This document shows, piece after piece, positions 17,004 to 26,177 of a DNA stretch of 64,000 nt. Below the pieces are notes generated by a model. It was not told the origin of the DNA. It made no database searches and worked only from the letters and a program-made list of their open reading frames with translations. The stretch comes from IMCC45349 sp047219225. Its GTDB lineage: Bacteria > Bacteroidota > Bacteroidia > Flavobacteriales > Flavobacteriaceae. The stretch covers positions 3,286,001 through 3,350,000 of the forward strand of contig NZ_CP178208.1 of the NCBI RefSeq assembly GCF_047219225.1, read 5' to 3'. Within the stretch, counting starts at the first letter, position 1. Each line of letters begins with the position of its first letter. The position numbers and the translations under genes are program-made.

Positions 17004-18401
17004 ATGAGTTACAGAATAGAAAAAGATACAATGGGCGAAGTAAAAGTGCCTGCAGATAAACTTTGGGGCGCACAAACAGAGCGTTCACGTAATAACTTTA
17101 AAATTGGTGCACCTGCTTCAATGCCACTTGAAGTTGTTTATGGTTTTGCATATCTTAAAAAAGCTGCTGCTTATACTAATTGTGAATTAGGTGTGTTAGC
17201 TGCTGAAAAACGTGATTTAATTGCACAAGCTTGTGATGAAATTCTTGAAGGTAAGCACGACGACCAATTTCCATTAGTTATCTGGCAAACAGGTTCTGGA
17301 ACTCAAAGTAATATGAATGTTAATGAAGTGGTTGCAAATCGCGCTCACCAATTAACAGGAAAAGTTATTGGTGAAGGCGAAAAAACAATTCAGCCTAACG
17401 ACGATGTAAACAAGTCGCAATCGTCTAACGATACCTTCCCTACTGGAATGCATATTGCAGCTTATAAAAAGATTGTAGAAAATACAATTCCAGGTGTAAA
17501 ACAATTAAGAGATACATTACAAGCAAAATCCGAAGCTTTTAAAGATGTAGTTAAAATTGGTCGTACACACTTAATGGACGCAACTCCATTAACTCTTGGA
17601 CAAGAATTTTCTGGATATGTATCGCAATTAGATCATGGATTAAAAGCCTTAGAAAATACTTTAGCACATTTAAGCGAGTTAGCATTAGGTGGAACTGCTG
17701 TTGGTACAGGATTAAATACACCTAAAGGCTATGATGTATTAGTTGCTAAATATATAGCTGAGTTTACTGAATTACCATTTATTACTGCTGAAAATAAATT
17801 TGAAGCTTTAGCTGCTCACGATGCTATGGTAGAGACACATGGTGCTTTAAAGCAAATAGCTGTATCGTTAAATAAAATTGCTAATGATATTAGAATGATG
17901 GCTTCTGGTCCACGTTCAGGAATTGGAGAAATTATCATTCCTGCCAACGAACCAGGAAGTTCTATTATGCCAGGGAAAGTAAACCCAACGCAATGTGAAG
18001 CTATGACAATGGTTTGTGCACAAGTTATGGGTAACGATGTTGCTGTAACTGTTGGTGGTACACAAGGTCATTATGAGTTAAACGTATTTAAACCAATGAT
18101 GGCTGCTAATGTACTACAGTCGGCTCAATTAATTGGTGATGCTTGTGTGAGTTTTGATGTTAATTGTGCTTCAGGTATTGAGCCAAATCATGCTACAATT
18201 AAAACATTATTAAACAACTCATTAATGTTAGTAACAGCTTTAAATACTAAGATTGGTTATTATAAAGCTGCTGAAATAGCAAATACTGCTCATGAAAATG
18301 GTACTACATTAAAAGAAGAAGCTATTAACCTTGGTTACGTTACTCCAGAAGAATATGACGAATGGGTAAAACCAGAAGATATGGTTGGAAGTTTAAAATA
18401 A
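17004..18401 (+). CDS. fumC: Class II fumarate hydratase
   Basis: At 465 residues this is a standard-length class II (iron-free) fumarase that interconverts fumarate and L-malate in the TCA cycle as a homotetramer. The superfamily signature GSSIMPGKVNP is present near residue 317. The A-site residues lie in GSGTQSNMNVNEV and the catalytic histidine in GRTHLMDATPLTLGQEF. It stands alone with its own promoter and terminator. Confidence 0.95.
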   Translation: MSYRIEKDTMGEVKVPADKLWGAQTERSRNNFKIGAPASMPLEVVYGFAYLKKAAAYTNCELGVLAAEKRDLIAQACDEILEGKHDDQFPLVIWQTGSGTQSNMNVNEVVANRAHQLTGKVIGEGEKTIQPNDDVNKSQSSNDTFPTGMHIAAYKKIVENTIPGVKQLRDTLQAKSEAFKDVVKIGRTHLMDATPLTLGQEFSGYVSQLDHGLKALENTLAHLSELALGGTAVGTGLNTPKGYDVLVAKYIAEFTELPFITAENKFEALAAHDAMVETHGALKQIAVSLNKIANDIRMMASGPRSGIGEIIIPANEPGSSIMPGKVNPTQCEAMTMVCAQVMGNDVAVTVGGTQGHYELNVFKPMMAANVLQSAQLIGDACVSFDVNCASGIEPNHATIKTLLNNSLMLVTALNTKIGYYKAAEIANTAHENGTTLKEEAINLGYVTPEEYDEWVKPEDMVGSLK

Positions 18402-18408
18402 TTAAATA

Positions 18409-18442
18409 AAAAAAGGCTGATGTAAAACATCAGCCTTTTTAG
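18409..18442. terminator. Bidirectional intrinsic terminator
   Basis: Arms AAAGGCTGATGT and ACATCAGCCTTT around AAA, with T-runs; follows fumC and converges on the Crp/Fnr gene about 100 bases away. Confidence 0.85.
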
Positions 18443-18549
18443 TCTTAGTTAGCTATTAACCTTTAGGGTTATATTTTGCTTTTGAAACAAAGCGCTAAAG
18501 TAACACTACATTTCACAAAAGCAATTAACATATGTTAATGCATCATATT

Positions 18550-19122
18550 TTATAATAACTTTTTTCTAATTCTACTTAATTGTACTGGTGTGATACTCAA
18601 ATAAGAAGCTATTTGAAATTGTGGAATTAAGTCGTCTATATTAGGAATTCGCTCTTTTAGCTTTAAATAACGCTCTGTAGCATCCATAGCCATTAATTCA
18701 ATACTTCGTTTTTCATATTGAATAAATACGAATTCTAAAATTTTAGAATAAAGGTTTGAAATTATTATATCTCTCTTACATAGAGCTACAAAATCATCAT
18801 AGTTAATACTATAAACTTTGCAGTCTGTCAAGGCTTCATAAGTGAGTCCAGAGATACTGTTTTTAACTAAAGATGTTAATGGTCCGACAAATGATGTTGG
18901 TACAAAAATTTTCTTATTAAACTGCTTCCCAGATTCTGCATTTACATAAGCACGCATCACGCCTGAAACCAATAAAAAAATTTCTCTTACTGGGAATTCA
19001 CCTTGAATTGCAATAGTTTCCTTCTTTTTTAATCTTCTAAAAGAAGAAATTTTCTGGAGCTTTAAAAAGTCGGCTTCAGAGATATTTACAAATGAATTTA
19101 AAAATTTAAAATTACGATTCAT
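18550..19122 (-). CDS. Crp/Fnr family transcriptional regulator
   Basis: The protein has 190 residues. The N-terminal cyclic-nucleotide-binding-like beta-barrel (about 20-115; GEFPVREIFLLVSGVMRAYV) is followed by the dimer helix and a short C-terminal helix-turn-helix (QIASYLSITPVQLSRIRKKL). The phosphate-binding cassette of true cAMP receptors is not evident and no iron-sulfur cysteine cluster is seen, so the ligand is unknown. This type is abundant in Bacteroidota. It diverges from hutI; the shared 123-base intergenic region could hold its binding site, but no clear palindrome was found. Confidence 0.82.
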   Translation of the reverse strand: MNRNFKFLNSFVNISEADFLKLQKISSFRRLKKKETIAIQGEFPVREIFLLVSGVMRAYVNAESGKQFNKKIFVPTSFVGPLTSLVKNSISGLTYEALTDCKVYSINYDDFVALCKRDIIISNLYSKILEFVFIQYEKRSIELMAMDATERYLKLKERIPNIDDLIPQFQIASYLSITPVQLSRIRKKLL

Positions 19123-19245
19123 AGATGATGAAACAAGTAATTTTTACTACTTATTTCCTTTAAATATAAATTAAAATTGAAAGAAAAGGAATGTTTAATT
19201 TTTATATTTTTACCAAATTCGACGAGATATACATAAATAACGATA

Positions 19246-20481
19246 ATGGTAAAACTGATTAAAAATATTAAGGAACTCATTCAAGTAAGAGAACCCAATA
19301 TTTCAAAAATTTCTGGTAAAGAGTTAAAAATTCTTCCAACTATAAAAAATGCATTTCTAGTAATTAAAGACGATGTTATTTTAGATTATGGCGCTATGCA
19401 TGAGTTAAAAGAAATTGAAACTGATGAAGTTATTGATGCTACTGGTAAATTAGTCTTACCTACATGGTGTGACAGTCACACACATATTGTATTTGCTGGT
19501 AATAGAGAACAAGAATTTGTAGACAGAATAAACGGTTTGAGTTACGAAGATATTGCTAATCGTGGTGGTGGTATTTTAAATTCGGCTAAAAAACTTCAAG
19601 ATATTTCTGAAGATGAATTATACGAACAATCTATTACACGTGTAAAAGATGTTATGCAGTTAGGTACTGGAGCTATAGAGATTAAATCTGGTTATGGTCT
19701 AACCACCGAAGCAGAATTAAAAATGCTAAGAGTAGCTAAACGTATTAAAGAAGCATTTCCTGTTGAAGTTAAAACTACCTTTTTAGGAGCACATGCTTTA
19801 CCAAAAGCATATAAGGATAATAAAACTGCTTATATAGATAAAGTAATTGACGAAATGCTACCTCTAGTTGCAAAAGAAGAATTAGCTGAGTATATAGATG
19901 TTTTTTGCGAAAGAGGTTATTTTTCGTTAGAGGATACAGAACGTATTATGAAAGCTGGACAACAGTATGGCATAATTCCAAAAATTCATGTCAATCAATT
20001 TAATGCTTTTGGAGGTGTAGCTTTAGGTGTAACATATAATGCACTATCTGTTGACCACCTTGAAGAACTTAATCAAGAGGATATTGAAGCTTTAAAAAGC
20101 AGCAATACTATGCCTGTGGCACTTCCCTCCTGTTCTTACTTTTTAAGTATTCCATATACTCCAGCAAGACAAATTATTGACGCTGGATTACCAATAGCTT
20201 TAGCAACCGATTACAATCCTGGATCAACACCAAGCGGAAATATGAATTTTGTGGTTAGTACTGCTTGTATTAAAATGAAAATGACGCCAGAAGAAGCAAT
20301 TAATGCTGCTACTATAAATGGTGCTTATGCTATGGGAATAGAAAATACTCATGGTAGCATCACTAAAGGTAAAAAGGCCAATTTAATAATTACAAAAGAA
20401 GTGCCTAGTTATAACTATTTACCATACGCCTTTGGTAGTAATCATATTGATGCTGTTTATATAAAAGGAGAAAAAATATAA
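19246..20481 (+). CDS. hutI: Imidazolonepropionase
   Basis: The protein has 411 residues, the family length. It belongs to the amidohydrolase superfamily and hydrolyses imidazolone-5-propionate to N-formimidoyl-L-glutamate, the third step of histidine degradation. The metal site HTH (CDSHTHIVFAGNR), the IKSGYGLT segment, HVNQF and the C-terminal ATDYNPGSTPSGN are all characteristic. Formimidoylglutamase, the next enzyme, is encoded about 1 kb downstream; hutH and hutU are not in the window. It is terminated by a strong hairpin, so it is transcribed apart from hutG. Confidence 0.92.
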   Translation: MVKLIKNIKELIQVREPNISKISGKELKILPTIKNAFLVIKDDVILDYGAMHELKEIETDEVIDATGKLVLPTWCDSHTHIVFAGNREQEFVDRINGLSYEDIANRGGGILNSAKKLQDISEDELYEQSITRVKDVMQLGTGAIEIKSGYGLTTEAELKMLRVAKRIKEAFPVEVKTTFLGAHALPKAYKDNKTAYIDKVIDEMLPLVAKEELAEYIDVFCERGYFSLEDTERIMKAGQQYGIIPKIHVNQFNAFGGVALGVTYNALSVDHLEELNQEDIEALKSSNTMPVALPSCSYFLSIPYTPARQIIDAGLPIALATDYNPGSTPSGNMNFVVSTACIKMKMTPEEAINAATINGAYAMGIENTHGSITKGKKANLIITKEVPSYNYLPYAFGSNHIDAVYIKGEKI

Positions 20482-20487
20482 AACTAA

Positions 20488-20521
20488 AAAAGCCTCAAGA
20501 AATTAACCTTGAGGCTTTTTT
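20488..20521. terminator. Bidirectional intrinsic terminator
   Basis: Arms GCCTCAAG and CTTGAGGC (20492-20499, 20508-20515) flanked by A-run and T-run; between hutI and the converging coiled-coil gene. Confidence 0.82.
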
Positions 20522-20538
20522 ATATCAATTAATCAATA

Positions 20539-21429
20539 TTATTTTAAAGAAAATTCAGTAGATGACACTAATCTGTTTTGGTCAAACACATTAACTAGGT
20601 AACGTCCTTTTTCAAAATCATCTGCACCACTAGATTCTACAAACTCACAAATATCTAAGTTCCCATTCTCATAGTTAAACTTACTAATTAAACTGTAATT
20701 TAATACTTGGTCTTCAAATTGAATTTGTTCGTTTAAACCTAATACATTGTCATTAGGGTCAAGTACTTGCACAAAAAACTCTTTATCTCCAGATTGTACC
20801 AAAGCATTTTTAGTAACTGTATAACAAACTCTTAGTTTATCTGCTCTACGTGCACGCTCAGTTGGAATAAGCTTTCCAGAACTACGTTCTATTACTCCAA
20901 ACCCTTTTAAACCTACAGTAGATAAGATAGCTGCACCTTCAACAATACCTGCTAACTCAGTATTTTGAGCTAGTAACGAATCGTTATACATAGTACGTTC
21001 TTCAAGTTGTAATTGTGTACTGTCTAGTGTTGTTGCTAATAATGCATTTTCAACTTTTAACGAATCATTTTCGGCTAGTAAAACATCCATTTCTTCTTGT
21101 AAGGCTAAATACTTCTTTTTATATCTCCAAAGACTCTTAACATTGTTATCTGAAACCTTTAAAGAATCTATTAAACCTTTAATACGTTCTCTTGCTTCAA
21201 CCAATTTTTGATTTGCAACTTCATTTTCACCAATGGCTACATCATATTGCTCAGCCATACTACTTAAATCTTTTAAGACTAATGCTTTTTCTTCTTTTAA
21301 TTGTTTTTCGGTAGCTGCACTATCATTTTGTAATTTATAAGTGTAAAAAGCTGTACCTAAAAGTAATACTACTGCAATTCCTAAAATTACTTTTAACCCT
21401 CTATTTGTACTTTCACTTTTGTTTTCCAT
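20539..21429 (-). CDS. Membrane-anchored coiled-coil protein of unknown function
   Basis: The protein has 296 residues. A short cytoplasmic N-terminus precedes one membrane segment (about 13-31, VILGIAVVLLLGTAFYTYKL), then a long heptad-like helix region (about 35-155, rich in Glu, Leu, Lys and repeated NDSL/LAEN motifs), and a C-terminal beta-rich domain (about 165-296) containing KLRVCYTVTKN and FFVQVLDPNDNVLG. The topology suggests an inner-membrane protein with a periplasmic coiled coil. I do not recognise the family. It lies between the two hut genes on the opposite strand, which does not by itself imply a role in histidine use. Confidence 0.7.
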   Translation of the reverse strand: MENKSESTNRGLKVILGIAVVLLLGTAFYTYKLQNDSAATEKQLKEEKALVLKDLSSMAEQYDVAIGENEVANQKLVEARERIKGLIDSLKVSDNNVKSLWRYKKKYLALQEEMDVLLAENDSLKVENALLATTLDSTQLQLEERTMYNDSLLAQNTELAGIVEGAAILSTVGLKGFGVIERSSGKLIPTERARRADKLRVCYTVTKNALVQSGDKEFFVQVLDPNDNVLGLNEQIQFEDQVLNYSLISKFNYENGNLDICEFVESSGADDFEKGRYLVNVFDQNRLVSSTEFSLK

Positions 21430-21547
21430 AATAGTTGTCGTTTTGTTTAAAATGTTTTTCTAGTTCTAATTATTATTACGCTATTAATATTAAGCAAAGT
21501 AAATTAATTGTATTTTAGTATTTCTAATTATTCGTTTATTTTTTTTA

Positions 21548-22579
21548 ATGAAAAAACTAAATATCTTAACTCAAACAGCTAAAAATAAGCTTATTAACAA
21601 ACGCTCTGGTGAGTCAAAGTTTGGTCAACATATTCAACTAATTTCCGATGCTTTCAATATATACGAACAACTTAAAGATTTAGATGTTCAATATGTAATT
21701 TTTGGTATTCCAGAGTCAATCGGTGTTATTGGCAATAATGGTAAACCTGGAACAGAAAGCGCTTGGGAATATGCTTTAACAACGCTTTTAAACACTCAAA
21801 AAAATAAGTTTAATGATGGTTCTAAAGTTGCTGTTTTAGGTCATTTAGATTTTTCTGAGGAGCAAGCTTATATTGATACCTTAAATCATAATAAACTTAG
21901 TGATTTAAAAAAGGTAAGAGCTACTGTAGCTAATATTGACAAAGAAGTTTCACAATTAGTACATGACATTGTTAAAGCTGGTAAAAAGCCTATTATTATT
22001 GGTGGAGGACATAACAATGCTTATGGAAATATAAAAGGTACCTCACTAGCTTTAAATACATCTATTAACGCTATTAATTTTGATGCACATACCGATTTTA
22101 GAGCTGAAGAAGGAAGACATAGTGGAAATGGTTTTAGTTATGCATTTACCGAAGGTTTTTTAGACAAGTATTTTATTTATGGTATTCATGAAAACTATAC
22201 TTCTGATAATATCTTAACAAAAATGTCAAAATTAAAAAAGCAAGTACAGTACAATACTTTTGAAACCATACAAATTAGACAAGAGTTAAAGTTTAAAAAA
22301 GAATGTAAACGGGCTTTAGAGTTTATTAGTAAAAAGCCTTTTGGAATAGAAATTGACTGTGATGCTATAGAGCAAATACCAAGTAGCGCTATGACACCTT
22401 CTGGATTTAGCGTTAATAAAACAAGGCAATTTTTACATTATTTTGGAAGCCATAATAATGCTGCTTACTTGCATATATGTGAAGCTGCACCAAAGTTAGG
22501 CTCAAAAAAAACAGCTAATCAAACTGCTAAACTCATTAGTTATTTAATTACTGATTTTATTAGATGTCATGGAAATTAA
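21548..22579 (+). CDS. hutG: Formimidoylglutamase (arginase/agmatinase superfamily)
   Basis: The 343-residue protein has the binuclear manganese site of the ureohydrolase fold: GGGHNNAYGN, NFDAHTDFR with DAHxD, and EIDCDAIEQIPSSAMTPSGF with the DxD pair. It is most like HutG, which hydrolyses N-formimidoyl-glutamate to glutamate and formamide. The presence of hutI nearby supports this over arginase or agmatinase. Its last 11 bases overlap the following acetyltransferase gene, suggesting coupled translation. Confidence 0.85.
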   Translation: MKKLNILTQTAKNKLINKRSGESKFGQHIQLISDAFNIYEQLKDLDVQYVIFGIPESIGVIGNNGKPGTESAWEYALTTLLNTQKNKFNDGSKVAVLGHLDFSEEQAYIDTLNHNKLSDLKKVRATVANIDKEVSQLVHDIVKAGKKPIIIGGGHNNAYGNIKGTSLALNTSINAINFDAHTDFRAEEGRHSGNGFSYAFTEGFLDKYFIYGIHENYTSDNILTKMSKLKKQVQYNTFETIQIRQELKFKKECKRALEFISKKPFGIEIDCDAIEQIPSSAMTPSGFSVNKTRQFLHYFGSHNNAAYLHICEAAPKLGSKKTANQTAKLISYLITDFIRCHGN

Positions 22580-23033
22580 TATTGTTAATTTTAATAATGA
22601 CTATGCAAAAGACTTCTACAATTTAAACATAGAATGGCTTAAAACCTTTTTTTATGTAGAACCTTATGACGAAGAAGTATTAAGTAAGCCCTTAGATTAT
22701 ATAATAAACAAAGGAGGTCATATCTTTTTTGCTAAGCTAGATGATGCTATAGTTGGTACAGTGGCTTTAATGCCTACTAATGACTCAAGTGTTTTTGAAC
22801 TTACAAAAATGGCTGTTTCTCCAACACATAGAGGTTATAAAATTGGTCAACAATTAATGCAACATTGTATAAACTTTACTAAGCAAAATAACCACAAAGG
22901 TTTAATGCTTTACTCTAATACTCTATTAGAAAATGCTATTTATATTTATCGAAAATATGGTTTTGTAGAAATACCTGTAGAAGCTAACTCGCCTTATAAG
23001 CGTAGTAATATTAAGATGGAATTGATGTTTTAA
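22569..23033 (+). CDS. GNAT family N-acetyltransferase
   Basis: A single GNAT domain of 154 residues. The acetyl-CoA-binding motif A is KMAVSPTHRGYKIGQQLMQHC (Q/RxxGxG/A type), and the C-terminal LENAIYIYRKYGFVEIP is typical of motif B. The substrate is unknown. It begins inside the 3-prime end of hutG and ends with a 4-base tail-to-tail overlap with the next gene on the other strand, leaving no room for a separate terminator between them. Confidence 0.85.
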   Translation: MEINIVNFNNDYAKDFYNLNIEWLKTFFYVEPYDEEVLSKPLDYIINKGGHIFFAKLDDAIVGTVALMPTNDSSVFELTKMAVSPTHRGYKIGQQLMQHCINFTKQNNHKGLMLYSNTLLENAIYIYRKYGFVEIPVEANSPYKRSNIKMELMF

Positions 23034-23524
23034 TTTTCACTCAAATATTTATCTAAATCTATACAGTAATTTTTATCTTTTGTACAAAGGATACTTAATG
23101 TTTCTTTCATTAAATGCTTTTGCTGGTAATCGTTTGGATATATAGTTTCAGCAATTTTTAGTTTATCATAAGCTTTTAGCGTTTGACCTCTTTTAAGTTC
23201 TTCGGTTGCTTTGCTAATTAAATAAATATAAGCTTCATGATCCTTTTTCTTATTAAATGCTTCTATACTCTTAGAATATTCGTTTGAATAGTTAGTAAAC
23301 TTCTCTTCATAGATAAACCCTAAACAAATAAAACAAAGAATAATACCTATAGTAATAGCTCCAATAAGTTTATTATTTTCTTTGGATTTAGGCTTTATTG
23401 TAAACTCTCTTGAATATTTTGGAAGTGCCGTATACGAAGGAAGTTTACCTCTCTTGGTAAAAGGTTTCCTTGGCTTTTTTTTATAAAGCCAACTTTGCAT
23501 ACCAAAACCCATATAACCAGCCAT
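23030..23524 (-). CDS. Single-pass membrane protein of unknown function
   Basis: The protein has 164 residues. A basic N-terminal region of about 50 residues (WLYKKKPRKPFTKRGK) precedes one membrane helix (about 53-73, LIGAITIGIILCFICLGFI). A helical C-terminal domain follows, with TPR-like spacing (AYDKLKIAETIYPNDYQ) and two cysteines near the end. The basic N-terminus predicts a cytoplasmic start and a periplasmic C-domain. I do not recognise the family. Its 3-prime end overlaps the convergent acetyltransferase gene by 4 bases. Confidence 0.65.
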   Translation of the reverse strand: MAGYMGFGMQSWLYKKKPRKPFTKRGKLPSYTALPKYSREFTIKPKSKENNKLIGAITIGIILCFICLGFIYEEKFTNYSNEYSKSIEAFNKKKDHEAYIYLISKATEELKRGQTLKAYDKLKIAETIYPNDYQQKHLMKETLSILCTKDKNYCIDLDKYLSEN

Positions 23525-23580
23525 AAACTCATTTACTTATTAGTATAAAATCACTAAGAAATGTTACTTGAATTCATATA

Positions 23581-23608
23581 AAAAAAGCATCCTAAAGGAT
23601 GCTTTTTA
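23581..23608 (-). terminator. Intrinsic terminator after the 565-aa membrane protein gene
   Basis: Arms AAAAAGCATCC and GGATGCTTTTT around TAAA. Confidence 0.82.
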
Positions 23609-23627
23609 TTGTATTTATTGAACCAAG

Positions 23628-25325
23628 TTAATTACTATTTATACTTTTTAAAGAATCTAACTGTCTTTGAAGTGCTTCTATCTTTTCTTGTTTACTATCT
23701 TTTACTTTAGGAACAACCTTTAAAGTATCAACAATAGTAGTAATAGTATCAATATCTTTTTCTTCTTTCACAAAGAAATGGTCAATTCCTTCGCTAGCTC
23801 TCCATGCTTCATTAAGCTGTTCGTAGACTAATTTATCCCATTGACTTGGATGTTTTGCATCTATCCAAACTACATCACGATATTCACTATCAATTAAAGC
23901 TAAATCTGGTGTAGCAGAACCATCAAAATTGTTTGAACCTTCTTTAACAGCAGATACTGTTCCTAAGAAAAACATACGTTTGCGTCCAGCAATATCTTTT
24001 ATGTATGGTCTAAACTCTACAGGTTTATTTACAGACCAATCAAATTCTTTTCGAGACTCAATAACTTTTAAAGGCATTGCCGAAACACCAGCAAACCCTT
24101 GCTTTTTTGAAGCATGATCATAGTAATACATTTTATCAGTACCATCAGCTGGAATAAACACACTAAAACTTAAACTTGTTCGCTCATCTCCAACTGGTTC
24201 TAAACCAAACCAATGGTAGAGTCCGTTATAAGCATCTGTTGGAATTCCTGTAAAATCAAAATCGGTTACAAAAGGTAATTTATTTTGGTCGTCTGGTAAA
24301 TCAGGAATCTTAACAGCTGTTTTCATTTTCCAAGGTAATGGATCGCTAAAACCACCAAGAAATTTTAAAGATTCTGCTTGTAAACGTGATACATGTTCTG
24401 ATAATGTGTTTTGACGTAATAGATAATCGTGGTTTTTCATTTCCTCAGGACTTATATAAGTGCCTTTACCTATCAATAATCGCTCTACATAATCGTTAAA
24501 ATCGTGTTCACCATTTTCGATAACCATAACACCTCCAAAGGTTGGATAAGGAAAAAAGAATCCTTTCCAGTTAATTAAACTCACCACCTCAACCCAAGCG
24601 CCTTTATCATTTTTCATATAAAACACATCTCCTGGTTCGTAAGACAATAATTTCCATAAACCAAAACGCTGTACAACAGCATTATATGTGTTTCTACTAA
24701 ATCTTAAAGATTCTCCAATAGAAAATGTTACAGGAATACGATTATCGCTAGAGAAACGTGGAAAAGGCGTTGTACTGGATACTGAAAATACTTCTTCGGT
24801 ATTATCACTAATTCCTTGCCACACATATTTCTCTGTTGGTTGAATAGCCATCGTCCATTTATTTTCTCCATCTACTCTAACTAAGTGAGGTAGTGACACA
24901 TCTTTTGTTTCGCCTACACTTTCATTAGCCATTGAAAATATATTTCGCAGAGGCTGAATACGTTCGTTTTGCGTTAAAGGTAACTCATGAATTTCTTCTT
25001 TATTTAAGTCATTGAAAACATTATACGTTTTCATATAGTCGTACATTTTAAAATGCCAACCTACACCATAAACAACTCCCAATATTAATGCTAAAATTGC
25101 TAAAATAGCCACACGTTTACCTGAGCTTGGAGTAGTTCTAAACTTTTTTAATCCAAATAATAAAATGGCACTAATTAAAAGAATTACAAAAAAGAACTTA
25201 CGAACAAACAACAATGCTGGTTGATAATCGTCTCTTAAAATAAACAGGAAAAATAGTAGTACTAAACTTAATAATATAGTAATTACTTTTTGTTTGGTTC
25301 CTTTTTGCCAATAACGTTTTATCAT
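23628..25325 (-). CDS. Large membrane-anchored protein of unknown function
   Basis: The protein has 565 residues. Three hydrophobic segments lie in the first 100 residues (about 13-31, 37-58 and 72-92). They are followed by a large soluble domain (about 110-520) rich in aromatic residues and proline, and a C-terminal helical tail (EKIEALQRQLDSLKS) that could form a coiled coil. It probably sits in the inner membrane with a large periplasmic domain. I do not recognise a characterised family. It is the last gene of a tight minus-strand trio: the 63-aa gene ends 7 bases upstream and the 175-aa gene ends 2 bases before that. Confidence 0.7.
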   Translation of the reverse strand: MIKRYWQKGTKQKVITILLSLVLLFFLFILRDDYQPALLFVRKFFFVILLISAILLFGLKKFRTTPSSGKRVAILAILALILGVVYGVGWHFKMYDYMKTYNVFNDLNKEEIHELPLTQNERIQPLRNIFSMANESVGETKDVSLPHLVRVDGENKWTMAIQPTEKYVWQGISDNTEEVFSVSSTTPFPRFSSDNRIPVTFSIGESLRFSRNTYNAVVQRFGLWKLLSYEPGDVFYMKNDKGAWVEVVSLINWKGFFFPYPTFGGVMVIENGEHDFNDYVERLLIGKGTYISPEEMKNHDYLLRQNTLSEHVSRLQAESLKFLGGFSDPLPWKMKTAVKIPDLPDDQNKLPFVTDFDFTGIPTDAYNGLYHWFGLEPVGDERTSLSFSVFIPADGTDKMYYYDHASKKQGFAGVSAMPLKVIESRKEFDWSVNKPVEFRPYIKDIAGRKRMFFLGTVSAVKEGSNNFDGSATPDLALIDSEYRDVVWIDAKHPSQWDKLVYEQLNEAWRASEGIDHFFVKEEKDIDTITTIVDTLKVVPKVKDSKQEKIEALQRQLDSLKSINSN

Positions 25326-25332
25326 TAATATT

Positions 25333-25524
25333 CTATTTTGAGTTTTGTTCGTTCTTTTTTATGCCTTTAATTGTAAAATACATTGCTAATATTAGTAATA
25401 TATTGCTCAAAGGGCTTAATAAATCTAAAATTTTGAAATTTGAATAGTCTAGTACTATTAAATGAGCAATCATTAATACAATACTAACTATCATTATAAC
25501 ATAAGCAAGCTTTATTCTATTCAT
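25333..25524 (-). CDS. Small two-helix membrane protein
   Basis: The protein has 63 residues, nearly all in two hydrophobic helices (about 5-25 and 35-53), ending KKNEQNSK. No family recognised. It is wedged between two membrane protein genes with gaps of 2 and 7 bases, which supports it being a real gene and suggests a joint membrane function. Confidence 0.65.
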   Translation of the reverse strand: MNRIKLAYVIMIVSIVLMIAHLIVLDYSNFKILDLLSPLSNILLILAMYFTIKGIKKNEQNSK

Positions 25525-25526
25525 AA

Positions 25527-26054
25527 TTACATCAAGCCTTTATCTTTTAAACGTTCACGAGCGCTTTTTTCGTTTTTCTTTGGTGTCTCTTCAATCTTTG
25601 GTGTATCATCAATTTCTTCTTTAGAAGTCATGTCTTGATATACTTCTTTGCCTTTTTCAATAGTATCACTAACAATATCGCTTAAATCGTCACTCTTCTC
25701 CTCTATTACTTTACCAGATTTAATTACAAAATTGGCAACGTAACTACCAATTAGTGTTCCCATAATACATGTTACAAACATTGATATTCCATTTTGACTA
25801 CCAAAAAGTTTGAATGGTGTTAAAAACTGAAATACTAATGACACTAATAAAAATAATGTTGTTATATAGACCAATCTTAATAAAAACTTTTGCTTGTAAA
25901 CAAACCCAGTTTTATCATCAGATTTCATTTGTAACTCTTTAGAGTTTACAATTTTATTTACAAGACGATAAAATTTATTACCATTAGATTCTCTCCAATA
26001 CAAAAGAATTCCGAATAAAATTGCTGCAATAAATACGATTAATTCTAGTCCCAT
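25527..26054 (-). CDS. Membrane protein of unknown function with charged C-terminal tail
   Basis: The protein has 175 residues with three hydrophobic segments (about 3-20, 57-77 and 90-112). A hydrophilic tail of about 60 residues, rich in Asp, Glu and Lys, ends ARERLKDKGLM. It is the first gene of the three-gene membrane operon. The family is not recognised; the tail is probably cytoplasmic or periplasmic and disordered. Confidence 0.65.
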   Translation of the reverse strand: MGLELIVFIAAILFGILLYWRESNGNKFYRLVNKIVNSKELQMKSDDKTGFVYKQKFLLRLVYITTLFLLVSLVFQFLTPFKLFGSQNGISMFVTCIMGTLIGSYVANFVIKSGKVIEEKSDDLSDIVSDTIEKGKEVYQDMTSKEEIDDTPKIEETPKKNEKSARERLKDKGLM

Positions 26055-26123
26055 AATTATGAATGTTTACTACTTATAAAATTAGTCTAAAAAAATTAAA
26101 TAATGTTACGGTAATTTAAAACA

Positions 26124-26160
26124 TAAAAAAACTCTATCCACAAGTATGAATAGAGTTTAT
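26124..26160 (-). terminator. Intrinsic terminator after the GATase-like lipoprotein gene
   Basis: Minus-strand arms AAACTCTAT and ATAGAGTTT with a 13-base loop and a run of seven Ts. Confidence 0.8.
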
Positions 26161-26177
26161 ATCAATATTTTTCTTAT

